The position numbers and the translations under genes are program-made. The notes beneath the pieces were generated by a model. That model made no database searches. It saw nothing but the letters and a program-made list of their open reading frames with translations, and was not told the origin of the DNA. From Hydractinia symbiolongicarpus (Eukaryota; Cnidaria; Hydrozoa; Anthoathecata; Hydractiniidae): 64,000 nucleotides of DNA. The stretch lies in the NCBI RefSeq assembly GCF_029227915.1, contig NC_079876.1, forward strand, positions 16,370,001-16,434,000, in the 5' to 3' direction. Of the stretch, positions 25,721 through 37,585 are shown piece by piece (position 1 is the stretch's first letter; each line of letters starts with the position of its first letter).

Positions 25721-26946
25721 TTACTTCGGGAACGGGCTTAAAAGCGGACTGTTTCGCAAATGTTCAGGGTGGTAGCTGAAAATCGAAAGCAGCCGCCTGC
25801 ATGGTTACAGATGCCTGCAACCAAATGTCAATTTTTAGGTAAGTTCTTTTTAGGGTAATTTCTGTTACCTTTGATTGTATTTTTAAATTTGGATGAAATT
25901 TAATACAATACAAATCCATTCAGCAGCAGATTATTGTTGGCTCACTTAACCTTATTTGAACCACTGTTGTGAAAAATTTCCATCAAAACAGTAAATAGAA
26001 ATTCTCAGATTCAGTTTCATAGCCCCAGAACTAAAAATAAATAGTACTTTCAAAAACGACACTTACTCTGGATGTGAGCAACAGCTGTGTTGGAAGGAAA
26101 CATGCAGAAACTATCAGTAACAGTAAACCAATGTCGGAAGTAGAAAAACTCATCCCATCTAGAAGATCAAGCAACAGAAACAATCCATCTTCTTATACAT
26201 ACGATGATGCATTTATCCCATACTAGTTTACCTTGGTGCTGCTACGGATTTTAAATGCATTAGCTTGTTTATATGTTTAAATTTTATTAAAGTCATAGAT
26301 TAATTTTCATCTGAATAAGTACGACATGTTACGGCTGCAGCCTTTTAAGTTATCCTGTATGTATTGTCTGAATTAACAAACATGATGTAACGTGAACAAT
26401 GTCAACTCATAATGAAATTGCAAAGTCTGATTCACCAACGTTTTTTCAAATGTTTAAGCTTTGGCAGAACATTTAAATGTTCTGAAAGTTTAGAATCCTA
26501 AATTTTCCAGCATTAATTCACCATTATTATAGATGCGCCATGCCTTAGTTTGATAATTTACATATATTTTATCAATCAATTGAATGTTTACTTACGATAT
26601 TTAGCAGAAGTGGCAGCATACAACGGAAACAATTCGTAGTTTGCAAATGTAGCGATTCCATAAAGGGTGTTTAGGAAACTGACTTGGGTGCATTCTTTCA
26701 TGCTGAAAAAAAGATTTTGAATCAAAAGTGACGGTCATCAGACATGGTCAAATTGAACGATAGGATTATGATTATAAAAAAAGATTGAGTTATGGTCAAA
26801 GTAGGCAATCTTTTTAAAACGTACATATTGTACTCTTTAAGAATATTTATAGTTTATTTTGTATATTTTAAAACAAGTGTATGTATTAAAAGTTACCGTC
26901 CGAGCTAAAACAAGTTAAGCTCGAAAGGTTGAGAGTATATATATAA

Positions 26947-27100
26947 CTATTCGTTAGCACGTGGAAAATCCACGGGTTCGCCTATCCTTTTTTTACCGCA
27001 TTGCGTACTTCTCACTACTTGCGCAGCTAAGCTACCATTTTGTGTGACAGACAGACAGACGGGTATTATACGGGTATTAGAATATAGATTATAATATAGA
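26947..27100 (-). mobile_element. Helitron-like element D (short form, reverse)
   Basis: Read on the minus strand it begins near TCTATATTATAATC, contains GTCTGTCTGTCTGTCACAC and CAAAATGGTAGC, and ends with the hairpin CCCGTGGATTTTCCACG, then TGCTAACGAATAG before T. The 5' end carries an AT-rich duplication, so the exact limit is 27088 or 27100. It lies in intron 9 of copy B and abuts a minisatellite at its 5' end. Confidence 0.6.
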
Positions 27101-27370
27101 TTTGAAGAACGCGGTTACAGACCATTCTAAAGCTTTAAAGAACGGGGTTACAGACCATTATAAAGCTTTGAACAACGCGGTTACAGACCATTCTAAAGCT
27201 TTGAAGAACGGGGTTACAGACCATTCTAAAGCTTTGAAGAATGGGGTTACAGACCATTCTAAAGCTTTAAAGAACGGGTTTACAGACCATTCTAAAGCTT
27301 TGAAGAACGCGGTTACAGACCATTGTAAAGCTTTGAAGAACGCGGTTACAGACCATTCTAAAGCTTATTA
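27101..27370 (+). repeat. 33-bp minisatellite, 8 units
   Basis: Eight near-identical 33-bp units with GTTACAGACCATTCTAAAGC followed by TTTGAAGAACG. The unit length is a multiple of 3, so one frame is open and reads KNAVTDHSKAL repeats; this is a repeat artefact. The array begins at the 5' terminus of Helitron-like element D and lies in intron 9 of copy B. Confidence 0.88.
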
Positions 27371-30300
27371 GAAGAAAATTAATTCTTTAAACGCCGAAGA
27401 AGGAATAAAAGGAAAACAAATTAACCTTCTTACCATAAGAGTTTTATTAATTTATGTTCTAATTTTCGCAAACCATTCCTGCCAACTCCATTTCTGAGCG
27501 GGCTTTGTTGCTGTCTGTGTGGTTGTCTTTTGCTGTTCGTCTATTGATTGTTTATTTGCACGGGAATTTAAATTCTCTTTCTTGGAAGAAGAAGAATTTA
27601 ATAATGGCGTCCTCTCATCATTATACCTACACAATGTCCAAATTTTTACAAGTGGCCAAATTGTGTTGTGATTTATTTTCAGGTATTTTGAACAATCAAG
27701 TATAAAAAATATAAAAACTTATCTAACGTCTATTTAAGTGCATAGAAGTTTACAAAAGCGTTTGTAGTGTGTCACCCATTCAGTCTCCTTTCGTTATTGC
27801 TAATAGAATAACGAAAGGACTGATGACGAAGAAAATTTTAACAGCATCTGTAATTACTCCAATAAAAAAAATTAGGTATACTTTGAACACTTTGGAAGAA
27901 ACAGTGTGATCAGAATGACACCAATAGCAAAACCAATCGCCAGAATTAAATTCGGAAGCAGGATTCCAAATCTTCCAAAAATTGAATCTGCAGAAGAGGA
28001 GAATATCAGTTTTATCCCAAAATGTATTAGTCTTTACCACCTTGTGCTGTGAGTCAAGCGCATGATACGAAAAATCAGTGCAAAAATAAGGATAAAAATT
28101 AAGGTAATTCTACAAATTGCTTACCTTCAGAGAAAACATCAGGGTATTGTTCCGATGAAAATACCACAAAACCTATGAGGTAAGTGACAATTTTATGGTG
28201 AAAATGCTACAAATAACTGCACATTGAACTGCCATATATTATTTATATGGCATACGATAAGTGGTACCTCCTTGGTTTATTTCACCCTCTCTGCTGTCCC
28301 CTTCCCTCAGTCCCAGCATAAGTGTCCATAAGTATATCCGCAGTTTAGTCTATACTCTTTTAAAGAGAATGAGTTTTTACTACCGCCTTACATAGCATGT
28401 TTCGAATATTTGCTTCAAATGTTGAATATTCCTGTTGGTACTGCACTATTCACTTGTCATGACCACTTTCTGTCTTAAAAGGTTCTGCAAGTCCGCCCGA
28501 CAAAAGGCCTCAGAGACATAGGGAAATGTTCCTTCTAGCACAGTCGCGCACAGACGTGACAGTCAACCATACATTTTACCGGCCAAAATATTGTACCGTT
28601 TTTATTTTTTTTACTAATCAAACATTTCCACCGAGATTTGTTGACGATTTTTTCTTCTTTCTTTAGTGAATGGAAAAATCAGGTTAAGGATAATTTCTTA
28701 ATATCATTTTGCATGTAGGAGTTTTCGACGTAAATTAAAACATTACGTCGCGCCGCGTTATTAACATTACGTTTGTTTCGCGTACACCATTATGTGCAAC
28801 CGTTGCACGACAAAAATATACTAACAACGCAGTGAACGGATGGTTGCGAGTTAGCAAAATCGGAAAATTAACGTTGTATGAAATCGGTGCATTTTTCAGT
28901 CAATGTAAGCATAATAATGTAAGCATTTCAGAAGTTTTCTGGAGTTTCCTTCCATTTTTTTTACAGAAGTATGTTCTATTTCTCAAAAGTCTCAAGAAGT
29001 TTCCACGAGTAGTGACAGCACTGTCGTAATTTAGAGGTACAACATATGGTTTGGTTTCCCTCTTTGATTTCTCTCTCAGTAATTCATAATTTATGACGCC
29101 AATTCAATAAGATATGTTAAAGTTTAGTGCAAGTAAATAAATTAAACTAAGGTGAAACAAGTTATTACATAAGCAAAGTTGGTAACAAATATTCACCTGC
29201 TACACTTGGTCCAATAATTAAGCCAACTGCACTAGTGGAAGATAAAATTGTCATGGCAAGAGGCATATTCGAGTTGTCGCAAAGATCTGCCATGATGGAT
29301 TTTGAAATCACAATAATAGCTATAAAAATAAATTTCATTCTAAATCCTTTATTGGTAACAATATACTCAAACTTTTATAGCATCAGATATCATTTAAAAC
29401 ACTTGGGAAAACGATATGGCTTTGAAATTTACACCATTAAATCACATTGGAAAGCTGCGTGTATAATGCACGTAGCTTTCCAAAGTAAAGATGATGCAAT
29501 ATGATTTGTTAGAAGTGTCCACGCACGCTTCCAGCAACTTGAAATTGCATTGGTAAGTGAGATAGTTCATTTACCTCAGTTTGAGGGAAAGGAAGAATTT
29601 TTTGTTTTTAATGTTATAATACATTTGTAAATTGGGTTTTCTTTACCAACAATTTAATTTTATCAAACACACGTGGGTTCACGTTTTTTGTATACACTAT
29701 CGATTATTGCTGAACAACATGAAGTTCCACAGCTTTTATTACAACCTGGTTCAATAAAAAAATATTATTAGGAGGGTTTCCATTGGTCATATGTTCATTT
29801 TCAGAAAGTGTACAAAGGCAATGTGGAAAAGGGCGAATGCTGACTGTCATTTAAGTATGACCATCCCTTGTAGAAATGATTGATTAGATATAGATATAAA
29901 AAAAACTGCTAGAACTGAAAAAGACTGCAGCTTAAATACTGCTGGCCAAATTATAGGTGCTGCTGACCAGAAAGTATACAAGGTAAATGGTACACTAACT
30001 ATAGCCAATAACAAACCAGAGTAGGTAAAAGGTCTATGTGTGCATTTAAACATTCATAAATATACAATTTATGAGTGGCATAAAAATGATTGTTAACAAT
30101 TCTCCTGACCTGTAGCAGCTCCTTGAAGAAATCGTGTAGTAACAGCCCATTCAAAATTATAAGTGAAACCAAATGCAAGTGTTGAAAGCATAGTCGCTAC
30201 AGTTGAAACAATCAAGGTTGGTTTTTTCCCTTTCACATCAGCCATGTATCCCCAGAATAAGCTGAAGAGAAAAAAAGTTAATACAATGAATGATCAAACG

Positions 30301-31050
30301 TACGAATGTTTAAGAAAACTGCTGATTTGTTTTTTCATATTGTGATCAATTACCATAAATATATAAAAAAAGTCCATGTACCAAGAGTTACCTAAAAAAT
30401 GTTTGTCCAATGCTCATAGCAGAAGCAATGATGCCAACATAATACCCTAAGATTAAGTTTTCAAGCTGTTGTATGTACCGTCCTATTAGATAATTTTCAG
30501 AATGCTCTTAAATACGAATACATCGTAAAGCAAGATTGGTCTTAAAGTTTTACGTTTTTCTCCTTTTATACAGCTTGTAATGTTTTGAACAGATTTAGGA
30601 ATAAACTCCAAAATAGCACACCAAAATAAACAGAATTAATGACGTGTTTCTACTGGTAGGAGAATATTCCATTTAAATTAATTCGGAAATTGCCGTGATG
30701 TTTTCACAAGATCTTAGATTAAGTAGCATTGAAAAATGGAAGGGCATGGTAATAAGACGTTTGTATGCTTGCCCAAATTTTTAACACATACCTGTGTCAG
30801 CCTCAAATGTTCCAAAAGACTAAAAAAAATTTAAAAATGTGCTATAAAGGTGGAAGGAACGAAATAACATTAATGGTTTTTTCATAAAATAATTTCTTAA
30901 ATAAAGAAACAGCTTTTAATTGTTTGTCAACTCCAGTTTAATCATGTCACGAGTACGTATTAAGCCGTACCTATGCTTTTCCTGAACAAGTTAAGTGACT
31001 CTTCCATGGTTTAATCATTTGAAAATAAAACTCACATTTGCTCGAATTAA

Positions 31051-31548
31051 ACTCCAGCATTAGGGTTCCTCTAATTTAGTGCGACCAAGAAAACTAATTA
31101 TTTTCAAAAGGTCACTGTAATAATTAGAGGAAATCAATTAACGTGCAATAAAATTTAATTTCACACGAAAAATAAGAGGAAATTTTGTCCTTAGTCGTGG
31201 TACTAAAATAGAGGAAAAAAAATTGTATTTGTTATTTCCTGCAACCCATTTTATGAAAATGTATGGAAAACACGAAGAAGTACATCAATGATGAATGATG
31301 ATGAAGATGTTTTATCTCTTATAATAGATCTTTAAGAAAAGGAAAAGAAAACGAAAATATATCCCCTAAATTATCTGGTTCGCACTTTTATTAAAGGAAA
31401 ATCCTGTCGCATTAAGTTAGAGGAAAAAAGCAAAAAAATAGTGAAAAAAGCGTCACACTTAAAAACTAGAGGAAATAAATTAAGGAAATTTTAAAAAATG
31501 GTCATTCGCACTAAATAGAGGACACATTAAAATAGAGGAATGACAGTG
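31051..31548. mobile_element. MITE with TTCCTCTA-type inverted ends
   Basis: Left end GGGTTCCTCTAATTTAGTG faces right end CACTAAATAGAGGACAC; outside this the right end continues TAGAGGAATGACAGTGTA. The interior is filled with repeated AGAGGAAA motifs on the plus strand (about 31140, 31180, 31212, 31420, 31468). No open frame. Subterminal repeats and a CACTGTCATTCC-type end suggest a pogo/Tc1-like non-autonomous element. It lies in intron 2 of copy B, next to an (AATT)n run at about 31561-31597. Confidence 0.5.
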
Positions 31549-32671
31549 TATTGCATAACAATTAATTAATTAATTAATTATTTAATTAATTAATTAAAAT
31601 AAGTTAATTCATTAACAAACGTACCTTGACCAATTTGGGTAAGAATGAAAACACCATTGTCACTATCATCTTGTCAAGTATCTAAAAGTAGAACTATATG
31701 CTAGAATAAAAATAGCATGGGCTCGCCATTGGAATGAACTTAAATCGAAATAATTTTTAAAATGTAAAAAAATAGGTTTCAGGAATAATAATGACAGAGA
31801 GGGCATTTAAAATTTTAACTACATTTTAAATGCTATCTCTTACTTTTCCATAATAATTGTGTGTCGTTTTAAAAATTGTCAAAACAGTCCAATATCAGGG
31901 GCTGGTCATAACGGAAATGTATAAGTATAACGTCTCATGCAGTAACTCAGATTTGTGTTGTTGTTATAAAAAGTTAGTCTGCGATTCGCTGAAAGGAAAA
32001 ACATGGTTTCGGGCGGCTTTCTCCACATAATGCTTCTTTTTATTATATTGCTTACTTATGACCATGGAATAATCAATGCAGTGACGCACTTACCATAATA
32101 AAAAATAAGACAACCACAACAGTCCATGGTAATGGTGTTACATCTCGGGATTTGATCAGTTTGTTTAAAATACTTTTTAAATTCATTTTTATCTGGAAAA
32201 TAAAAAGTGACAAATAAAATTATACACCGCTATAATGAGATTTTCAGGCGATGATGATTTTGTGAACAGATTTTACAATACACTCAAAATAGAAGACTGG
32301 GTAAATTTTAATAGTTAGGTACAGGGCTTTTAAAAAAGAAATTTTCAAAATACTTTTTATATAAAGATAAAACTACCGTTTGATAACGGCTCTAAGTTAG
32401 ATTATAAATCTATTACGCTTGTTGTCAACATCAAAGCGACTGCAGCATTTATATTTATATATCTTTTTATCTTTATTCTGACGATTCATGCTTCAGAATA
32501 ATAAACAGAGCCAAAAGTAATGGTAATTTAAGAATCAAAGACGTCTTTCATATCCAGTGGGAAAAGTCAAATATCAATTCTCACTTGTTAAATTTTTTAC
32601 GTTTTATTATTTTTCTTTTCTTTCACACACTTTTGTACATTATTGACGCTCAAACGTCAATTAGCACTTTG

Positions 32672-32940
32672 TGAGTTAGTAAGTAAGTGTGCAAGTAAGC
32701 AAGGAAAATTTTAATGTCCTTGGGGATTCTATTCTAACGGCTGACTCTTCCTTCTCTTGTAACCATGTTAAATTACCGCCAGAGATACATATAAAATTGC
32801 TCTAACTTGCTTGTTTCGCGATCAGTATATTGCTCCAAATGGGCTAGCAGCAGTATATTTAAAGTGCGCCAAAGCGGGAACCCACCTGAAACTTTATGAA
32901 TGCAAGCCAAGTGAGCTACCACTACACCATCTTCCCAATT
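32672..32940 (-). mobile_element. tRNA-derived SINE, copy 2
   Basis: Same order as the SINE at 6517-6796: an AAGT-rich tail at its left edge, the block AATGTCCTTGGGGATTCTAT, then ATTACCGCCAGAGATA, GCTCTAACTTGC, CCAAATGGGC, AAGTGCGCC, and a degenerate tRNA head with an altered B box (GGTGGGTTCCC on the minus strand). It is more diverged than copy 1. It lies about 0.5 kb upstream of the copy B start codon. Confidence 0.65.
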
Positions 32941-34327
32941 GCATATTGATATTATGCAGTCGCTAGGCTATGGAAAAGTCCATCTAAGATGTTTCGTGCT
33001 TTACGTAGCACCACTACGACTATTGTTTTATGTTCATTATATACTCTAAAAATGACGCTTTTTTGTCATATTTATCTTAAAGTATTCCAATGAATTAGTT
33101 AATAAACATTGGAAGACCTATGCAAAGTAAAAAAGTATGGCAGTTTTGTAACTATTTCATAAGTAACGCATTGTACGATTGAGTTTTCAAGCAGTTATAA
33201 AGTAGAGTTGTATTTCAAACATAGTCTCTCAGTTCCCCAAAAATTTATATCTTTGTTCTTACCTATTTATTTTTAAACCATCTCTAACAATTTTACGGCG
33301 TTAAAAAAATACTTAGTTCTGTTTAAAACTCAAAAGTTACTAATATACAAATAATCAACCGTTAAATTATTTGTACACAAACTCCTTACTACTGAGCAGC
33401 ACAGCGTCGTAAACATTTAATAAAAAGCTTCCCTCCATGCTAAAGAAAGCCATATACCATTAGCGAACGTCATGGTAATTACGACATTTTGAGTTAACTT
33501 AAACAGCTTTATTACAACAGCGGCTTTCGTCTTTTCAAATCAAAACAAATCAAGTGATATAATGAAACAAAAATTGAATTAATTGCTTAATTCACAAGAC
33601 GTCTCAAAAGTACTTAGCAGGCTTTCTTTATATCAGAGCCACTGAGAGCTAAAAAATACCTATTAATTTCTTATTCGCTTTGCCTAAACGAAATTAACCT
33701 GATTTACTTGCCCGTAGACCTTACAGAATAAAACAAGTTATTTTAAGAAGAAGAGTCTTCTTGGCGTGTAATTGAATTTCTGACACATTCTTTTGCTTGA
33801 GAATCACGTGACAACGTGATATCGAGGTTATTACTGCAAGGCCTGTTTCACACTGAAAATAAATTCTACAACAATAAGCAGGAAAAATTAGTATTATTAA
33901 AATAGATGCCGGGGTTATGAGACTTTACCGGCTTTTGTGAAATTTCCTGTGTCCCACGATGATGATTGAAATTTTCCAAAACAGTTAGACTTTTTTATAG
34001 AGAATAGAAAAGGAAACAGTGTATAAGCACTATATACTTTATATATAAAATTGGGGCTGTGAGGAGTTATATGTTTTTGTGTAACATGACCCTTCGAACA
34101 GCTCCACTTAGAGACTTATTTTTATCAGAAAGAAATATATCTTTTTTCTGGACATAAAAATAACGTGGATGCCAACTTCGTCTCCAGGGCTATTTAGGCT
34201 TGAAAAATCCGTAGGGACGAGCAGCTATGTGTTTAATTTCAACAAACACAATAACATATAAAAAATGGTTTAATTAAAATTACGATCACATCAAAAAAGC
34301 ACAATTTGCATACGCACAAACCTTTAA
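32941..34327. other. Intergenic, no gene seen
   Basis: AT-rich sequence between the second SINE and the Penelope-like element. The 5' limit of that element could not be fixed, so the last few hundred bases may belong to it. Otherwise nothing recognised. Confidence 0.35.
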
Positions 34328-34381
34328 CAGTCACAAGAAACGAGATCCACAATATCATCTAAAGCTGCATTGCAAAATCCA

Positions 34382-36448
34382 ATGTCCACCGACCAATATA
34401 AACAGGTTAAGAATATTCATGATAGCGTGTATGAAAAAGAAATGAGATCGGTTAAAGACAGACACCTTAAAAAGTTCAACAAAATCAATGACAGATTCAA
34501 TGATGATACACAAACGGGTATAGAAAAGAGCAAATGGATTGTCAATCTCTCCAACAGACAACTCACGACAGAAGAAACAAACCTTCTATCAAAAGGAATG
34601 AATTTCTGCATGACACCAGCTTCAATTCCAAAGAAAGAAATAGTTGCGAAAGTGGAAGAGGCAATTAAAGATCTACCAAAAGAAGAGGCAGACACAGTAA
34701 GAGCTAAAGTAAGCCTCACGCTACAGAAAAGCAAAACACCAAAGGACAATTTGCAAAAATCTGAAAGACTGTCATTGAAGAATCTAAAGAAGGACAAAGA
34801 TATCATAATCCTACCGGCAGACAAGGGGAGAACAACGGTTATCATGAATACACTTGACTACATCAACAAGTGCAACGAACACATCAACAACGGGCCTTAC
34901 AAACTTCTCAAGAAAGATCCCACAGAAATTATCAAACGAGAAGCGAGGAACATCTTAATGGAGTTGAAGAGAAAAGAATACATCGACGATAAGCAGTATT
35001 ACCGACTGAAACCTTGTGACGGACCACCACCGCGATTTTACGGACTACCCAAAATTCATAAACAGGGAAATCCAATTCGACCAATAGTTTCCTGCACTGG
35101 AACACCGTTATACAACCTATCAAAATTTGTTGCTTCCATCCTCAGCAAATTCACAGCAAGTGACCACAGCAAAAACTCAAAAGAATTTTCGGAATACATC
35201 AGAGAAATAAAGATAGCAGACGACGAATGCATGGTATCATTTGATGTCACATCACTCTACACAAATGTTCCCATAAAAGACACCTTAAACATCATTAAAG
35301 ACATTATCGAAAACGATGCTGCATTCGGTGAAAAGACAAAGATTCCAGTACCGGATTTTCTGCGTTTGGTCGAACTTGTTCTAACCAAAACATGGTATCT
35401 GTTTAATAAGAACTTCTACACTCAAACAGACGGAGTTGCCATGGGAGGCCCTGCATCATCAGTAGTCGCAGAAATATACATGCAAGCACACGAGACAACA
35501 GCATTAGTCACATCAGACAGACGTCCAAAGGTTTGGAAAAGATTTGTTGACGACGTATTCGCCATAATCAAAAGATCTCATCTAGAAGAGTTCCATGAAC
35601 ACATCAACGGCCTACATCGACAAATCAAATTCACTGTTGAGCTTGAACACGATGGAAGTATCGCTTTTTTGGACACTTTGGTCAAACGCAAGAATGGTTC
35701 CATTTCAGTTTCAGTGTATCGTAAACCAACACACACTGACCAGTACCTTAACTTCGAATCAAACCATCAGAAATCTTGCAAAGAAAGTGTCATATCTGCA
35801 TTACTGAATCGTGCCAACAGTGTAGTCAGTGACACACGGGAGAGGAAAATAGAAATTCGACGTGTAAGAAATGCATTAATCACAAATGGATACAGTCATA
35901 AAGTCATCACGCAAGTAGAAAATAAAATGAAGAGAAGATGCAACGGAGACAACAAGGAAACATCAGAGGAATTTATCGCATCAGCATTCCTACCCTTCGT
36001 ACCAGGTACCAGCGAGATCCTTCGTCGAGTTTCAAGGCAACACAAGATCAAATGCATTCTTACCTCTAAAGACACCCTAAGAAGCACTTTGTTTAAACCA
36101 AAAGACAAAATAAACCTGGAAGAGCAAAACAATGTTGTTTACGAAATCCCGTGTAAAGATTGTGATGCAGTGTATATAGGCGAAACAAAAAGAAAGTTTA
36201 AGCAACGAGTACAAGAACATATGCGCGCAGTGAGAAACGGAGATGTGAAGAAAAACGAAATTGCGGACCACAGCTGGAGCAGAAGTGATCAGTTTAATTG
36301 GGATGAGAAGAAAATCATTGACAGAGAATCCAGAACAACGGCCAGGAAGATTAAAGAAACCATCAACAGTGTAGAACGTAACAAACACATAAACAGCATC
36401 TCGTATCAACTTCCTGAGATTTGGTTACCAGCCCTACAGAAGAAGTAG
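34382..36448 (+). CDS. Penelope-like element polyprotein: reverse transcriptase + GIY-YIG endonuclease
   Basis: 688 codons from the first ATG (34382) to TAG. The N-terminal region has KWIVNLSNRQLTTEETNLLS and LSKGMNFCMTP, the usual Penelope lead-in. RT blocks follow: LPADKGRTTVIM, PRFYGLPKIHK, PIRPIVSCTGTP, VSFDVTSLYTNVPI (first catalytic Asp), GVAMGGPASSVVAEIYM, and the catalytic box FVDD near residue 388. After the thumb (FLDTLVKR, VYRKPTHTDQYLNF) comes the endonuclease: VYEIPCKDCDAVYIGETKRK (GIY-YIG near residue 597), an Arg in KQRVQEH and an acid in IIDRES. Penelope elements copy their RNA into nicked target DNA. The frame has no stop or shift, so the enzyme could be active; the start is uncertain because the frame extends 18 codons further upstream without an ATG. 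Confidence 0.88.
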   Translation: MSTDQYKQVKNIHDSVYEKEMRSVKDRHLKKFNKINDRFNDDTQTGIEKSKWIVNLSNRQLTTEETNLLSKGMNFCMTPASIPKKEIVAKVEEAIKDLPKEEADTVRAKVSLTLQKSKTPKDNLQKSERLSLKNLKKDKDIIILPADKGRTTVIMNTLDYINKCNEHINNGPYKLLKKDPTEIIKREARNILMELKRKEYIDDKQYYRLKPCDGPPPRFYGLPKIHKQGNPIRPIVSCTGTPLYNLSKFVASILSKFTASDHSKNSKEFSEYIREIKIADDECMVSFDVTSLYTNVPIKDTLNIIKDIIENDAAFGEKTKIPVPDFLRLVELVLTKTWYLFNKNFYTQTDGVAMGGPASSVVAEIYMQAHETTALVTSDRRPKVWKRFVDDVFAIIKRSHLEEFHEHINGLHRQIKFTVELEHDGSIAFLDTLVKRKNGSISVSVYRKPTHTDQYLNFESNHQKSCKESVISALLNRANSVVSDTRERKIEIRRVRNALITNGYSHKVITQVENKMKRRCNGDNKETSEEFIASAFLPFVPGTSEILRRVSRQHKIKCILTSKDTLRSTLFKPKDKINLEEQNNVVYEIPCKDCDAVYIGETKRKFKQRVQEHMRAVRNGDVKKNEIADHSWSRSDQFNWDEKKIIDRESRTTARKIKETINSVERNKHINSISYQLPEIWLPALQKK

Positions 36449-36583
36449 TTACCTACATCCAGGTCCGAAAATGTTAATTACCGTAATTAACTGTAATTAT
36501 CAGCTCGTTTCTGATTGGTTAATTTTTATGAATTTCGATCCTCTGCAATTATATAAATACATGCGCAACATCATTTTACTTTG

Positions 36584-36617
36584 CCCGATGATGGGAGAAG
36601 GATCTCCCGAAACGTCG
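36584..36617 (+). ncRNA. Hammerhead-ribozyme-like motif in the Penelope 3' region
   Basis: The RNA reads CCGAUGA, then a 5-bp stem GGGAG/CUCCC with a 6-nt loop, then GAAACGUCG. This is the hammerhead order (CUGANGA, stem II, GAAA, then GUC cleavage triplet) that is established in Penelope-like elements. Two departures weaken it: the first core block has C in place of the invariant U, and one extra U sits between the core and stem II. I read it as a decayed or variant ribozyme; activity is doubtful. Confidence 0.4.
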
Positions 36618-36720
36618 CCTACTAAACTATCATGTTCAAGAAATGATAAACTTTCCACAGTAATACCAATGTTAGAAGTTGACAAATTTTTAAAATCGTA
36701 CCAAGGAGGTATTTTTATAC

Positions 36721-37585
36721 GTCCATGATCGGAAAAACACTTCTACATTAGCATAGGTGATCATCTCTAAGGATATCTAAATTGAGACTGTCATATACGA
36801 AATTTTAAACGTAAAAGAATTTCTCAGTGTAAATCTCGATTTCAAATGAACTTATGTACACAAAACCATTTACAAGCATTGTTTACATGCAAACAAAGGC
36901 ACATCGTACCCTCGTAAATAAAATTTTTGGTGCTAATTATGGTTGTTTTGGGTGAGTGTAAATATTGGAGTTTTATATACCTCCATAGAGAACCCATTGA
37001 TTCAATGAGAAAAAAAGGATTTCCATGGAGCAATAGAGGATTAACAATTGCCTAATTTAATCATGCGGAAATTTTTTTTGAGAATTTGGCCAAACTTTGG
37101 AAAAGTAAGGTGCGAAAATGCCACGAATAAAAGTTTAGATTTTTTCTAAAAGTAATTCACATTGCTAAACTTATTTTATATTAAGGCAAAGATCTATCAG
37201 GAACATCATAAGGCGGAAGGTTATAAAACAAGTAAAGCAAACATGCTTGGCAATCCACTGTCTACTAGGTTTAGTGCGTGACACACCACAATAATCCTTA
37301 ATTCTGCATTTTCGATCGAAGGCGCTGTTGACGAGCACTTTGACGATGGACGCCATTGACACAACAAAATACCAACATTACGAGTACTTTTACTGGTAAT
37401 GATGGTATTTGGTGGTCTTTGCGTAAATTTTCGGTGGCGTCAGATAAAAAAAATCAATTTCCAGCACCACTTAAAATCTCAAAACAACGAAGAGGCATGG
37501 TGTAGTCGTACTATATGGCATAAAATGTCAACAAAGTTGCGCCAGCTCGCAAAAGAACGCTTAACGGTAACCTTAACTTGTAAAG
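36721..37585. other. Intergenic, no gene seen
   Basis: No coding feature recognised. The region ends where similarity to exon 14 of transporter copy C begins. Confidence 0.35.

Larger units (their letters stand above)
23747..32192 (-). pseudogene. ZIFL1-like MFS transporter, copy B (one frameshift)
   Basis: Fifteen minus-strand exons: 32186-32094 (ATG), 31681-31625, 30819-30792, 30446-30392, 30261-30110, 29319-29197, 28172-28125, 27987-27882, 27626-27434, 26702-26596, 26158-26067, 24663-24637, 24535-24459, 24226-24068, 23984-23747 (TGA 23747-23749). Every splice site and phase matches copies A and C. Motif A WGYMADVKGKK is in exon 5, FSSEQYPDVFSE in exon 7, and GSANG with SLGRIIAPIAIGS spans exons 14-15. 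The single defect is in exon 9: after EWFAKIRT the frame meets TAA (27452-27454), while the next frame reads HKLIKLLW, where copy A has YKVMKLLW. The exon is 193 bp, and a multiple of 3 is needed, so two bases were lost. The predicted product keeps helices 1-6 and the cytoplasmic loop only (about 283 residues). All other exons look conserved, so the break is recent, or an assembly error. Confidence 0.75.
34328..36720 (+). mobile_element. Penelope-like retroelement (5'-truncated)
   Basis: Contains one long frame with the Penelope-type reverse transcriptase followed by a GIY-YIG endonuclease, then about 270 bp of 3' non-coding sequence with a hammerhead-like hairpin. The frame is open from 34328, right after an acceptor-like TTTAACAG, so part of the N-terminus or an upstream exon may be missing. 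No second copy of the 3' motif was found upstream, so there is no sign of a complete 5' pseudo-LTR. It stands between copies B and C of the transporter family. Confidence 0.8.

Noticed and set aside
29847-30053. 68-codon hydrophobic frame between exons 6 and 5 of copy B, considered as an extra transporter exon
   Set aside because: Exons 5 and 6 join in phase without it, as in copies A and C, and nothing comparable is found in their introns.
34417-36409. Minus-strand frames of 61-142 codons across the Penelope-like element
   Set aside because: Antisense shadows of the RT-endonuclease frame, which has all expected motifs.
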